Position numbers and translations under genes: made by a program
Shown here: piece by piece, positions 8,701 through 17,631 of the stretch
Layout: each line of letters opens with the position of its first letter
Position numbering within the stretch: position 1 is the stretch's first letter
NCBI GenBank assembly: GCA_040403075.1
Contig: JBBALJ010000030.1
Coordinates: 1-35,010 of the forward strand
DNA: 35,010 bases
Source: RGVD01 sp040403075
GTDB taxonomy: Bacteria; Bacteroidota; Bacteroidia; UKL13-3
Reading direction: 5' to 3'
The notes under the pieces: generated by a model
Databases searched by the model: none
Told to the model about the DNA's origin: nothing
Seen by the model: only the letters and a program-made list of their open reading frames with translations

Positions 8701-11700
8701 TATTGGTAATTGGAATGGAAGTACTATCGTTTACCTTTAAGGTTTTTATTCCAGTAAAATTATTAACCAAGCTATCAAATGGTGTCAAGGTATCAGTAAC
8801 ATAAATTACTGGAGTTGTGTAATATTTAAAATCCAATTGCTTATGAAAACTCACACTGTCAATTCTAACAAACAATGGGGTAACCAAAGTATCTGAGATC
8901 TTTGTCAATTCTGGAATAGAAGTTAAATCAAGTGTATTTGGATTGTTAAACTCAGTTTTAGTTAATATAGTTGGGTCAGGATTATTGACTAATTTCAAAC
9001 CATTTATATTATATCTTAATGGTAATAGATAGGTTGTATACTCACCTGTTGAATCATTAGTTACTACTGATTTACTGAAACAGCCTGTCAAACCTGATTG
9101 ACCTACAGAATTAAAGGTGAATTGAGCTTTACCAATATTGTTTTTACCTCTTCCTAAACCTGGTAATTTATTTAATTCCCTATTTCCTCCAGCTACCCTA
9201 CCCACTAAGGTTAAGAATGTAGAATCAACAAAATTAGCAGAAACAGGACCTTTAAAATCATATACACCTCTATTAGGAAAAGTGCCTTGACTAAATACGT
9301 GTTTATCTTGCTTCAATGTAACAAAATGGTTTCCAATAGGGACTCTTACCACAAATTTTCCACTATCATTTACTGCAACTAATTGGTTATTTAATATAGC
9401 ATATTGGCCATCAATTAAAACATTGGCGCCACTTGCAGGGCAACTAGTACCTGCATAGGTTACCTTACCTACAAATTCAAAACTTGAATTATCAGTAAAA
9501 TTGATATTGTTTATGATTTGATTTCCATCACCCACAAAAATCACACTGTTATTAGGACTAAATGAATGGATATCTAAACTTGGAACAATAGTATAATTTT
9601 GACCTGTTCCCATATATCTTACATTCGGGATAGAATAAGTTCCCTTTGCGTCTGTGTATCCTGCAGTGGCCAATTGGCTGGTTGATGGAATACTATCAGT
9701 ATAAACAGCACCATTAATTAAGCTAGCATGATTTTCATTAAACACTAGATTCAAATTACTTTGGTCGTAGGTTTCAGTTAAACCTGGAAAACGATCGTCA
9801 AAATTTAGATAGGCTATTAAATTAGCATCATTGGTTTCAACTGTGCGGTTAAAATCTGACGCTATTTGGCCTTTGGTTTTTGCTATTCTCCATAATCTAA
9901 ACTCATCCATATTTCCTTTGCCATACACATTTAAATCAGGAGATCCACCTAAGTACATACTACTTTTTGGAGCACCAATAAATGCCAATGTAGTTGGTAC
10001 TGTTTTCCCTTCAAGTCCATTAACATACAACCTAATACTATCGCTACCATACACAGCTGTAACCTGGTTGTATGAAGTGAACGAAACAAATGGATTATTA
10101 ACTACAACCATTTGGCTATCCGAAATATTTCTAACAATAAACTGAAGTTGGTTACTAGAGCTATCATATTTTAAAATAAAACCACCATTTGCCGAATCTT
10201 TTTTGGCAGCTATGATAAAACTATTTCTTACCAATGGTTTGAACCATGATTCAATAGTTAGAGAATTGTTATTTGTATTTTGTTTATCTTGATGAGGAAT
10301 CATCATGTAATCATCCACCCCATCAAATGCGATACCTCCACCTTTGTTGTTGGAGGTATTTTGAGCCAATACCCTCACACCTTGTACAGCAAAACCTCCT
10401 GCATAATTAATGGTTCCGCTTACAATACCAGATGGACTTCTAAAACCAATATCAGATGTCATGTTAGAGTACCTTGTAACTCCCGCACATTGCATTTCGC
10501 CCACTAAAAAGTAACGATATAGAATGCCAGCAACAGTTGAATTATCAATATAAAGACCTGAACCGGATAATACGCTGGCAATCAAAATTGAATCATTGGT
10601 AGAGTTGGCAACTTTTCTGTAGATACGAATATTATTTAACTGAGCTCTGTTTCTATTGTTCCAATTTAATTCAACCCTATCTGGATAATATCCTTTAGAT
10701 GCCTTTAAATGATAAATGGTCGTATCAACATCAAAGGTATTATTCAAATTTGGAGTTAATCGGGTTTGGTTTAATCCAATAGATGGTATTCCATTGGTTG
10801 CACAACCTGAGTATGCTCTTATTGTATAATTATAAGCTACACAACCAGCCGCTGACTCATCGTTATAAAAAGTATCATTTGGGTTCACATCAAATACGGT
10901 GGTGACACCTCCAATAGCAGAACGCTCCACGCCAAATTTATCTTCGTTATTAGAGTTATCGTTCCAACGAATGCTAATAACATTGGTAGTAGAATCAGCA
11001 AACAATCGCACATTGCTAGGTCTTGATGGAACTTGTGGTGAAATACCACCAACTACCGGGAATGTATCTGATACACCAGCATACATGGAGTCTAAGGCTG
11101 AAGGACTATAACAATCGTTTCGTGAGAAGATTTGATAGTAATATAGTTTACCTCTTTGCAATCCTGCATCTGAGTAACTTCTTTGAGCACCAGGGAAATT
11201 ATATACTACCAGTGTTTTCATTGATGAATCTTCCGAACGATTGACTAAAAATCCATTTTGTGGGTTTGAACCCGACCAAGACCAACTTAGGTCTATACTT
11301 CCATCACATTTTAGTATTGACGCTGTAAATCCTGATGGCACCTCTGGATTGTCCTTAAATTTACCAACTGCAGTGTTGGTTGGAGCACTTGTTCTTACAA
11401 AATTAAAGAACAGAGGCGTGTATGCCGTGCGAACTGCATACTTATAATTGATTCCCCTTACTAAACGAGTAGTTCCATAAATCTGGTTTACATTAAATGA
11501 ATAGCTCGTGGCAGTAGCAGGAACAATTGCCAACAATGAATCATCTACATAGATAAATTGTTTAAAATTGGTATTATCACAATTGGTTGATGTTTCGCAA
11601 TTGGTTGATGGGGCGCCTGGTATTTGCCAATTCAAATCAATGGTTCCACAAACTGAGTTGCTTGCAATTAAGGCTGTAGGAGCAGTAACTGAAATATTAT

Positions 11701-14700
11701 ATGCATTCACCCAATTGCTTGTATTACCCGATAATGCAAAATTAGAAATAGTTCCAGCATTATCAGCACCAGCAATATCTTTAAGAGTAGTAACACCTGT
11801 GTTATTTGCTCCACCAATACCTTGATCAAAATTATAGTAATCAACCAAACCAGGCGTGTTTCTATCAACGGTATCCTTGTAATATTGAGAAATTTGCGTA
11901 AAATCTCTTTCTACATTCCAAATTCTTAGCTCATCAATAACGCCCTCAAATGCTTGTGAAGAACCCCCACCAGATCCATTCGTAGCGCCTAAGGTTATTT
12001 GATTCGCACCGTTTAATGCGTCAGTATTACTTGTTGCATTTGTTTCAAGATTTCCATTGATATAAATTCGAATTAAACCTGTCGACTGTTTTCTTGTAAC
12101 AGCTATATGGAACCACTGTCCTGTATTAATGCTTGTAGTTGATAATACAGTTGTGCCGCCTACTCCAAATCCAAGCTTACTTCCAATGAGTGCAGTTCCA
12201 AAATCAGCTGCAGTTCCCATTTCATTGTCTACGATACCTCTACCTTGGAAGAAATGTGCAACATTAGGTCCAGTTTGGGTAGTTTTTAACCAATACTCAA
12301 CTGTAAAATCACCAGTTATTGTTTTTGGAATTACCCCAAAATCATTATTTCCATCAAAACTCAAAGCATTACCTGGTTGCACATATTTTAAATCAACTAT
12401 TTTTACGTTGGAAGGAGCACCCTCCCCCGACATTACTGACGAGGCTCTGTTAGCTCTAACTCTACAATAAAAGCTACTACTAGCAAGACCTGATAAAGTT
12501 AAAGAGTTTCCGCTAACATTAAATGGTGAACCAGAGATAGGAGCTGTGAAATTTGAACTTAATGAAACATCTACAAAATAATTCGTTACAAGGCCAGTTG
12601 TTGGAGCGTCCCAATTCAAAGTAAATCCACTTGGATTTATATTTGTAGGAGTAGTTTGTGTAGGAACAACTGTTGCATAACTTTCTACATAATTGGTGTT
12701 TAGCGCCTCTAATGAAAAGTTTATAAGATTCAAATCGCTATAGATACTGCTTTTCTTATCAAAAACTACAGTTCTTCCATAGTTTGCTAAACCTCCAACA
12801 CCTTGGTCAAAATCATAATAAGTAAGTAAACCTGGGGTATTAGCACTCATGGTTCTTCTCATACCAGCATTTATACTATCTGCACTTCGAGCAACATTCC
12901 AAAGTCTAACCTCATCAAAACTTCCATTAATTCGGGTTCCACAAGTACTAGTTCCTAAATACAGGTAACCGCCATTGTTAACGTTGGCAATTCCATTACT
13001 AGTGCCAGTTGATACTTGTTCTCCATCTACATAAATGGTTGCTTTATTACCTTGCCTTACTAAAGCCATGTGGTGCCAACGACCATCATTAATGGGTTTT
13101 GTAAGAACTGGTGTGGAAACAATGTAATAGTTTCCACCGTTATTTATTTCCATGTAAAGTTGGTTGGTATTAGCACCTACAATTCCATGTCCAATACTCC
13201 AAAAACTGCCGCCTCCACAGCCGCCTCTTTTAGTAATATGATAAGCACTTGCAGAGGTAGTTTTGAGCCAATATTCAACCGTAAAATCACTGGCTCCAAA
13301 GTTTCCAGGTACATCCGAAACACTAACAGCATAATCATTTACCCCATCAAAAGACAAGGCATTACCTGGTGGTGTATAAGGCACCACAACTGTTATTATG
13401 TTTGAATAAACTCCTTGGTTAGCCATATTGGTTTTGCTAGCAGACACTCTATAGTAATAAGTGCCACCAAGCATATTGCTAAACACACGTGATGTAGCAT
13501 TGCTTGCTACTATAAAAGGAGAACCTGCTATTGGACCTGTAAAATCTGGTGTAGTAGATATTTCAATATAATAATTGTTAATAGTGCCTTGTGTTGCAGC
13601 AGTCCAATTGGCTGTAAAACTACTGCTGTTAATACTTGTGGCATTGGTTGCTACAGGAGCTACTGCTGCATAACTTTCAACCCAATTACTTGTATTGCCT
13701 GTAAAACTGAAATAAGGCAAACTTCCATCATTGCCATTAGCGGTTTGGTCAAACAAAACATTGGTAGAAGCATTATTTGCTCCAGCTACTCCTTGGTTAA
13801 AATTATAATAAACCAATAGTCCACTCGTATTTGATGGTAATATAGTCTTGTAGTTTGCATTGATTTGGGCAGCCGTTCTTGCGGGTGTCCAGAATCGGAA
13901 TTCATCCAATTTGCCATTTAAAAATCTGATACCTGTATGTCCACCTAGCCTCAGTTCTCCGGTAATTCCATTAGGGTTATTTGAACCTGTTACGGCTAGA
14001 GCTTGACCATTTAAATAAACAGTTACGACACCATTTAAGTTTCTTGTCATGGCCACATGACTCCATCTATTCAAATCTATTTTCACACCCAAATCAACAG
14101 TATTAACTGCTGGATATTGTATATAAAGCCTTCCATTATTTGGATGAATATACAAAGCAACACCATTTCCATAGCTTCCATTATCATATCCATAAGCAAA
14201 GATAGTTTGCCAATCACCTGTTAATACTGATGGATTCACCCATGCTTCCATGGTAAAATTATCAATATATGATGTAGAAATAGGTCTAACAACAACATCA
14301 CCTGAACCATCAAAAGCCAATGCATTTCCTGGCAAAGGGTAATTCACCAAAACAGAAACTGTGTTTGAAAAAGCACCTTGGTTAGGAAAATTTGAATTGG
14401 TTGCTCTTACTCTATAATAATAGGTTCCACTTATTAAACCCGTTATGGCTTTATTAAATGTGGTGTTGGTTAAAGTAAATGGCGAACCACTAATAGGGCC
14501 TGTAAAATCAGATGACGTTGAAACATCTAACAAATATCCATTTACTACGCCTTGATTTGGCACTTGCCAATTGGCTGTAAAACCAGAAGATGTAATCAAA
14601 CTTGCACTTGAAGCCGTTGGCACAACCATTCCATAACTTGAAACATAATTGCTGTTTGATCCTGTTAAAGCAAAGTTGTTTAAAATACCATTATATAAAG

Positions 14701-17407
14701 TGCTGTTACTTCTATCTGTTATAATGTTTAACCCAGTATTGCTGGATGAAGCAGTTCCTTGGTCAAAATTATAATATGCTACCAGATTATTGGGCAATGC
14801 AATGGTTGTATCGCGCATGTCTGATTGAATTTGAGAGGCAGTTAAAGCTTCATTGTAAATTCTCACTTCATCCATGCTGCCATTAATTGTTTCTTGAAAA
14901 TCCCAACGCTTGCCAATGAACCAATCTTCTGAACCAATAGGTAAAGCAACTGTTGAATTTTGAGTAGCTACTACAACTCCATTCACATATAACTTAAGTT
15001 GATTTTGATCGTAAGTAGCTGCTAAATGAACCCACCTGTTAAGTGGTAGCGGTTGAATAAAATTTGCTTGTGTCCAATTACCATTCAAAATAAAACCACA
15101 TGTTAAGTTATTTTGATATAGAAATAAAGAAAACTTTAAATTTTGTCCACCGGCTCCATTATAACCTTCCGTAATAAATGCAGGTGCTGCACTTCCAGTT
15201 GGTAAGCTTTTTAAATTCACCCAAGTTTCTAAAGTAATTCTATTATTTGCAAATTGATCATTTATTCCCGTTGACGATGGAATAGTGATATAGTCATCTA
15301 CACCATCCATTGTTAAGCAATTTCCAGGAGGTGTTAGTGCATTTAAAGTTCTAACAATATTTGTTGTATTTATAGCCCCTTGACCAGTTAAAATGGTTCT
15401 ATCAGCTCTAACTCTATAATAGTAGTTTAAGTTACTTTGCAAGCCAGTAAATGTTCTTGAAAAGGTGGCATTACCAGAAACCGTAAAAGGTGAACCAGCA
15501 ATTACATTGGTGAAATTAGGGTCAGTTGCCACATCAATAAAATAATTGTTTACAATGCCATTTGTTGGAGCAGTCCAATTGGCTGTGAAACCTGAAGTAC
15601 TTATGCTTGAAGGAGCTAAGGCTGTAGGAATTGCCAAAGCATAACTTTCAACCCAATTGCTATTACTTCCAGAATTAGCAAAACCTATTAATGTTCCATT
15701 ATTCGCAATATTAGTAGAATCTACCAAAGTAGTTAAGCCAGCGTTGTTGGCACCAGCCACACCTTGTTCAAATTTGTAATAATCTACTAAACCAGTTGAA
15801 TTAGCAGAAACACCATTGCGCATCCCCGCTAAAATATCTGATTGCGACCTTGCAATATTCCAAATTCTAAATTCATCTATTCTTCCATTAAAAAAAGCGT
15901 CATTGGAGAATTGGGAACGTCCTATGTAATTAGTTATGCTGTTTCCAATTACATTTGGTCGTAAAGTAAAGTTCGTATTTTGCCCAACCAATTCACCATT
16001 TATGTATATGCTACCAACATTTGAAGCTGCATTTATCGTTATGGCTAAATGATTCCATTTACCAACCACCAAAGGTTTATTACAATATATATTATTTGCA
16101 ATCGATCCATTATAAATTTGAAAAAATGGTCTTGGATCGCCACCTGCAGGCATAGGTGTAAATAGTACATAATTAGATTGATTGTTTCCAAAGTCAAATA
16201 ACCTTTGCCATCCATTTCCACCATTCCACAAAAACCATGTTTCTATGGTAGCATTTCCACTTAATGAATTTAAAATTCCATTTGGTAAACTCACATAATC
16301 ATTAACTCCATCAAATGACAAAGCATTGCCTGGTAAAACATAAGGAATGGTAACTGTTCTTACATTTGATGGCACTCCTTGCAAATCAACTGTAGTTTTG
16401 TTGGCTCTTACCCTATAATAATAAGTGCCACTTAATAAACCCTGTGCATTGTAACTTAATGTGGTCGATGAAAGTGTGAAAGGCGAGCCACTTATCATTC
16501 CGGTAAAATCAGGATTGGTTGATACATCTAATAAATAATTATTAACTGTTCCAACAACTGGCGCGCTCCAATTGGCAGTAAAGCCTGTTGAACTAATGCT
16601 GCTAGCAGCGTTTGCTGTTGGAACAACCATTGCATAGCTTTCTACCCAATTACTGTTATTGTTGGTATTATTTAATGTGAAGTTTGTTAAAATACCATGG
16701 AACCCTCTTCCAGAAGTATCTCTTAAAGAAGTGATGGTGGTATTTGTTCCACCAGCAATTCCTTGGTTAAAATGGTAATAAGCCAATAAACTCAAAGGAA
16801 CTTGAGAGGCTGTATTTACCATATCGTTTTGAATATTGGCTTGACTTAATGCAGTATTATAAATTTTCACTTCATCGAGGCTACCATTAGTAAATTCGGC
16901 TGCAGTGTTAAATGTTCCGAGGAAAGCTCCTGAATTAATTGTTGGCAAATTTACATTGGCAGCATTGCGCTGAGCAACCAATTGCCCATCAACATAACTT
17001 TTAAAACCATTAACCGTATTTTTTTGCCATGTCATGGCAATATGGTGCCATCTTCCATCTTGCACATAGTCTGGAATGGCTACTCCAGAAGTACCACCAT
17101 CTGTTGAAATAATGTGTTGCATTCCATAACCAGCTACAATGTATGCGTTGGTATTTTGAATACGTACTGCCGATAATAAACTACTTCCTCTAAACCAATA
17201 TTCAATGGTAATACCATTATTGGAACTTAAAGTAGTAGCTGTAGCCAAAGCGTTAGGCAGTGTTACATAATCGTTTGATCCATCAAACCGAAGCGAGTTG
17301 CCTGGTTGCTGCGCAAAAACACTTGCTTGGAAAAACAAGCTGAATAGAATGAAATGGAATAACTTTAATCCATAAAGTGTTTTCCGTTTTTTGTAAAATA
17401 TACCCAT
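2720..17407 (-). CDS. Giant multi-LamG/Fn3 T9SS-secreted surface protein (4895 aa)
   Basis: A signal peptide (about residues 1-33, ending SVFAQQ) leads a secreted protein. Six LamG-like (Laminin_G_3 type) domains start near residues 36, 358, 692, 1025, 1346 and 1678, each opening with a GNxLxFDGxxDY-like motif. The first five are each followed by an Fn3-like linker (FTANW, then YYYRVRA). Several further Fn3-like repeats fill about 1890-2330. A seventh LamG (about 2355) sits inside a carboxypeptidase-regulatory-like domain. A region without a recognised domain spans about 2530-3700. LamG 8 and 9 (about 3785 and 3990) sit inside an SbsA-type Ig-like domain. A BACON-like Ig segment, two copies of an ECRG-type module (about 4387 and 4687) flanking two GWNW-type repeats (about 4507 and 4600), and a type A T9SS sorting domain (about 4808-4895, VYPVPFTESL to HKVVKL) finish it. 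Role inferred: surface adhesin or glycan-binding filament. No catalytic residues are recognised. The frame is intact throughout. Confidence 0.9.
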   Translation of the reverse strand: MGIFYKKRKTLYGLKLFHFILFSLFFQASVFAQQPGNSLRFDGSNDYVTLPNALATATTLSSNNGITIEYWFRGSSLLSAVRIQNTNAYIVAGYGMQHIISTDGGTSGVAIPDYVQDGRWHHIAMTWQKNTVNGFKSYVDGQLVAQRNAANVNLPTINSGAFLGTFNTAAEFTNGSLDEVKIYNTALSQANIQNDMVNTASQVPLSLLAYYHFNQGIAGGTNTTITSLRDTSGRGFHGILTNFTLNNTNNNSNWVESYAMVVPTANAASSISSTGFTANWSAPVVGTVNNYLLDVSTNPDFTGMISGSPFTLSSTTLSYNAQGLLSGTYYYRVRANKTTVDLQGVPSNVRTVTIPYVLPGNALSFDGVNDYVSLPNGILNSLSGNATIETWFLWNGGNGWQRLFDFGNNQSNYVLFTPMPAGGDPRPFFQIYNGSIANNIYCNKPLVVGKWNHLAITINAASNVGSIYINGELVGQNTNFTLRPNVIGNSITNYIGRSQFSNDAFFNGRIDEFRIWNIARSQSDILAGMRNGVSANSTGLVDYYKFEQGVAGANNAGLTTLVDSTNIANNGTLIGFANSGSNSNWVESYALAIPTALAPSSISTSGFTANWTAPTNGIVNNYFIDVATDPNFTNVIAGSPFTVSGNATFSRTFTGLQSNLNYYYRVRADRTILTGQGAINTTNIVRTLNALTPPGNCLTMDGVDDYITIPSSTGINDQFANNRITLETWVNLKSLPTGSAAPAFITEGYNGAGGQNLKFSLFLYQNNLTCGFILNGNWTQANFIQPLPLNRWVHLAATYDQNQLKLYVNGVVVATQNSTVALPIGSEDWFIGKRWDFQETINGSMDEVRIYNEALTASQIQSDMRDTTIALPNNLVAYYNFDQGTASSSNTGLNIITDRSNSTLYNGILNNFALTGSNSNYVSSYGMVVPTASSASLITSSGFTANWQVPNQGVVNGYLLDVSTSSDFTGPISGSPFTLTNTTFNKAITGLISGTYYYRVRATNSNFPNQGAFSNTVSVLVNYPLPGNALAFDGSGDVVVRPISTSYIDNFTMEAWVNPSVLTGDWQTIFAYGYDNGSYGNGVALYIHPNNGRLYIQYPAVNTVDLGVKIDLNRWSHVAMTRNLNGVVTVYLNGQALAVTGSNNPNGITGELRLGGHTGIRFLNGKLDEFRFWTPARTAAQINANYKTILPSNTSGLLVYYNFNQGVAGANNASTNVLFDQTANGNDGSLPYFSFTGNTSNWVESYAAVAPVATNATSINSSSFTANWTAATQGTINNYYIEISTTPDFTGPIAGSPFIVASNATSRVFSNMLGGTYYYRVSASKTNMANQGVYSNIITVVVPYTPPGNALSFDGVNDYAVSVSDVPGNFGASDFTVEYWLKTTSASAYHITKRGGCGGGSFWSIGHGIVGANTNQLYMEINNGGNYYIVSTPVLTKPINDGRWHHMALVRQGNKATIYVDGEQVSTGTSNGIANVNNGGYLYLGTSTCGTRINGSFDEVRLWNVARSADSINAGMRRTMSANTPGLLTYYDFDQGVGGLANYGRTVVFDKKSSIYSDLNLINFSLEALNTNYVESYATVVPTQTTPTNINPSGFTLNWDAPTTGLVTNYFVDVSLSSNFTAPISGSPFNVSGNSLTLSGLASSSFYCRVRANRASSVMSGEGAPSNVKIVDLKYVQPGNALSFDGNNDFGVIPKTITGDFTVEYWLKTTQTGPNVAHFFQGRGIVDNEMGTAADFGTALIGSKLGFGVGGTTVLSTTSINTGQWFHIAVTRKQSTGLIRIYINGNLETNATSNTDALNGANQITLGATNGSGGGSSQAFEGVIDELRIWNVERDFTQISQYYKDTVDRNTPGLVDYYNFDQGIGGANNTGVTTLKDIAGADNAGTISNFALSGNTSNWVNAYNISVTAPTALIASNSVCGTIDLNWQIPGAPSTNCETSTNCDNTNFKQFIYVDDSLLAIVPATATSYSFNVNQIYGTTRLVRGINYKYAVRTAYTPLFFNFVRTSAPTNTAVGKFKDNPEVPSGFTASILKCDGSIDLSWSWSGSNPQNGFLVNRSEDSSMKTLVVYNFPGAQRSYSDAGLQRGKLYYYQIFSRNDCYSPSALDSMYAGVSDTFPVVGGISPQVPSRPSNVRLFADSTTNVISIRWNDNSNNEDKFGVERSAIGGVTTVFDVNPNDTFYNDESAAGCVAYNYTIRAYSGCATNGIPSIGLNQTRLTPNLNNTFDVDTTIYHLKASKGYYPDRVELNWNNRNRAQLNNIRIYRKVANSTNDSILIASVLSGSGLYIDNSTVAGILYRYFLVGEMQCAGVTRYSNMTSDIGFRSPSGIVSGTINYAGGFAVQGVRVLAQNTSNNKGGGIAFDGVDDYMMIPHQDKQNTNNNSLTIESWFKPLVRNSFIIAAKKDSANGGFILKYDSSSNQLQFIVRNISDSQMVVVNNPFVSFTSYNQVTAVYGSDSIRLYVNGLEGKTVPTTLAFIGAPKSSMYLGGSPDLNVYGKGNMDEFRLWRIAKTKGQIASDFNRTVETNDANLIAYLNFDDRFPGLTETYDQSNLNLVFNENHASLINGAVYTDSIPSTSQLATAGYTDAKGTYSIPNVRYMGTGQNYTIVPSLDIHSFSPNNSVIFVGDGNQIINNINFTDNSSFEFVGKVTYAGTSCPASGANVLIDGQYAILNNQLVAVNDSGKFVVRVPIGNHFVTLKQDKHVFSQGTFPNRGVYDFKGPVSANFVDSTFLTLVGRVAGGNRELNKLPGLGRGKNNIGKAQFTFNSVGQSGLTGCFSKSVVTNDSTGEYTTYLLPLRYNINGLKLVNNPDPTILTKTEFNNPNTLDLTSIPELTKISDTLVTPLFVRIDSVSFHKQLDFKYYTTPVIYVTDTLTPFDSLVNNFTGIKTLKVNDSTSIPITNNELGYPAFQQYENYTGLIKVIEVYENADLKLIGNNKKDIVPVQGTLRIFNDLSQGGNTLIETEITSEFYQLTFKGGNPNALTNSVNPQYSFTKTMQIEFVPEIGSTINFLPNKNDLVNQYYRGYIFGSISGNSNFTTTGPALVDFVLRDPPGSASSATWSKGSSYTTAESWNVGNSYGSAVDLKISRGVEEVAIVAPLGLGTETKFEIENNVQLGASFSKSINSDGELVTTVTTNNTLTTGSDPGSVGSGADIYFGKAQNITFGVSDQITLIDTAACRILEQENDGMFCLGNEINGYKVGKIKGFYVTPGNTKTTFVYTQDEILSIIIPDLEKLRNQFLTRNILNNRGVKKYIPIFSDANDSKYSLKFGSNNDDPIWGSARSSNTVYSREAQDSTGVSYTFHGNSIYEVDSIRYYNNQIRLWKNAIARNESVKYKSINNSGSTPVSGGTNISIGKASYTQEFSTQVDQTYTENIEWQIEERFQLELGFKFKKAGLTVGLSANFSQTRGATKSRTTSKTNTFAYTLQDGDDGDLISVDVVDPKDGNGHVFKLRAGRTSCPYEGEQRAMFYDPANDTITSTTLLENGFEIQTATAQNDVPIISVDRTNNFNVPASDDAIFILDLGNLSEGRQDRTYSLRVNEATNPYGAVLKVDGLDPNRDFNVPYGTTVQKTLTLKRGATHYDYDNIQLILKSQCDDDIFDTVSISAHFLPTCTSINMKSPDDRWVLNSSYHDTLPVVLGGYNYNWGGFKAVHFQYKPGGTNIWYGEKSFYKDTNNTSVQIPMGDPNIFYPFNFRNLPDGNYELRAETECISPGYPNSRISSTIMQGLVDRVNPTPFGTPSPSTGILSAGNDISIQFNEAIEQSTLSLSNFEVKGVLNKSAIRNNTTLYLDGDNDYLEVSQALNLQLKPFTIEFWHKRGGLGQQVLFSQGADPNSSFELGFDANNKFYFRLGAETVTSNLAITDTTAYNFLAVAYNSVLQTADLYIGEQVVNIGNNRIFNPYAGAGKFYMGKASFGAPKFAKGNLYEVRLWSLARTLTDANQTKSKLLNGTDAGLVANWRMDEATGNTVKDYARSRNATIINAQWFLSPMGKSYTFDGNGDYITVPTTHFGISKEMDFTLEFWFKGNNGNRVGLLSNGTGQADANNATLKWSIETDSIGRIMVKHNGVNFLATNTNYFDGKWHHLALVLRRNSSLSCYVDANLQNSMQSGSIEQWGGSKLWFGAKGWNNIGNVQFDSTSNHFNGQLDDLRFWNSSRLIEQIKRDKNNRLNGDESGLVLYVPFESYQEVLGFPVLNPSDRDVTSPTRKFTSFGNAATSDLSPTLKLPRAAQSINFTYGVNGDKIIITPTTANEFIENVTLDITVKGINDKNGNVMQSPKTWIAYVDRNQVKWQDDSRIFNKETGAPLTFQATIINSGGALKEFTIGNLPSWLKASVTTSTINPSSSVVITFTVDPTINIGKYEQDLTLNTDFGFADKLLLKLNVYAVAPSWSVNTSNFSKSMSIVGQVRINNVISANTDDMLGAFVSNECRGVGKVQYYEQLDKYLVFMDVYGNNDNEQLEFRIWNSATGKTHVEVDPSLNYVSNTLVGSVASPQIFNALDKVSERIVLNQGWNWVSFNLLMKDSSNLNQLFSSIKPLAGNQIKNNTEMAIFDTANGWSGNLANINAGVKPENSYLFYVGEQDTLELRGVEANPTLRTLNYSQGWNYLGFVSQRNMSVSEALADLNASQNDLIKGQTNFAVYDTVLGWVGSLTALKPNAGYLYKSSTNGSFNYPRSAMFGKKSVEDNAVNSAYWSYNPHKFANNMSVIGKVNACTNLANASGFLLGAFVNGELRGYTNPQATKNNEQAYFLNIAGNEDENISFKLLDESTGNVYDLNQNISYKANALAGSVAQPFVLTNNGPCVENKVSAAFTTQVYPVPFTESLTVEFNLPQNDKVSVKMIDISGKEVAEINPSEMFNKGAHQLSWKASNLPAGVYILEIISSGNTVRHKVVKL
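11690..17310 (-). repeat. Six tandem ~1-kb LamG-Fn3 coding units in the giant gene
   Basis: The first six LamG domains recur every 321-334 residues, about 0.96-1.0 kb of DNA. Each unit has the same order: FDG-type opening, WHH or W-H-A central strand, GxxDExRxWxxAR closing strand, YYxFxQG, then NWVESYA and, in the first five, an Fn3-like linker. Protein similarity between units is clear, while DNA identity is diverged, which implies old duplication. The array could still change copy number by recombination. Confidence 0.8.
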
Positions 17408-17631
17408 AGTAATTGATAATTATTTCTGAGTACTAAAATCCAATAAACTATTTTAAGCATAATAAGTTTGGTATCAAATGCAAAAAATCGGGCACGAAAT
17501 CACTATTAATAGGTATTAAAATTTTTAACTGAATCAAAATTCATCTCAGCAACAAGCCATTAAGAATATAAATAAGTGGCAAAAAATAGCGGATGAAGGG
17601 TGTAAGAATTGAAAGTTAGTGGAAGAATAAA
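17408..17631. other. AT-rich leader region of the giant gene
   Basis: This 224-base gap should hold the promoter of the giant gene (minus strand) and the end of the response-regulator transcript. I see no convincing TTTG / TAnnTTTG pair. A 7-bp inverted repeat (AGTTAGT at 17614-17620 with ACTAACT at 17631-17637) overlaps the response-regulator stop codon. It is AT-rich and lacks a clear T-tract, so it is at most a weak terminator. Confidence 0.35.

Noticed and set aside
12129..12470. Plus-strand ORFs inside the giant gene (for example this 113-codon one)
   Set aside because: They lie antisense to a well-supported coding frame, with no recognisable domain and unnatural composition.
11690..17310. 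Regular ~1-kb repeats as CRISPR or satellite DNA
   Set aside because: The repeats are coding, diverged at the DNA level and explained by LamG-Fn3 duplication.
2720..17407. Very long ORF as a polyketide or nonribosomal peptide synthetase
   Set aside because: No ketosynthase, adenylation or carrier motifs; it has a signal peptide, LamG/Fn3 repeats and a T9SS sorting domain.
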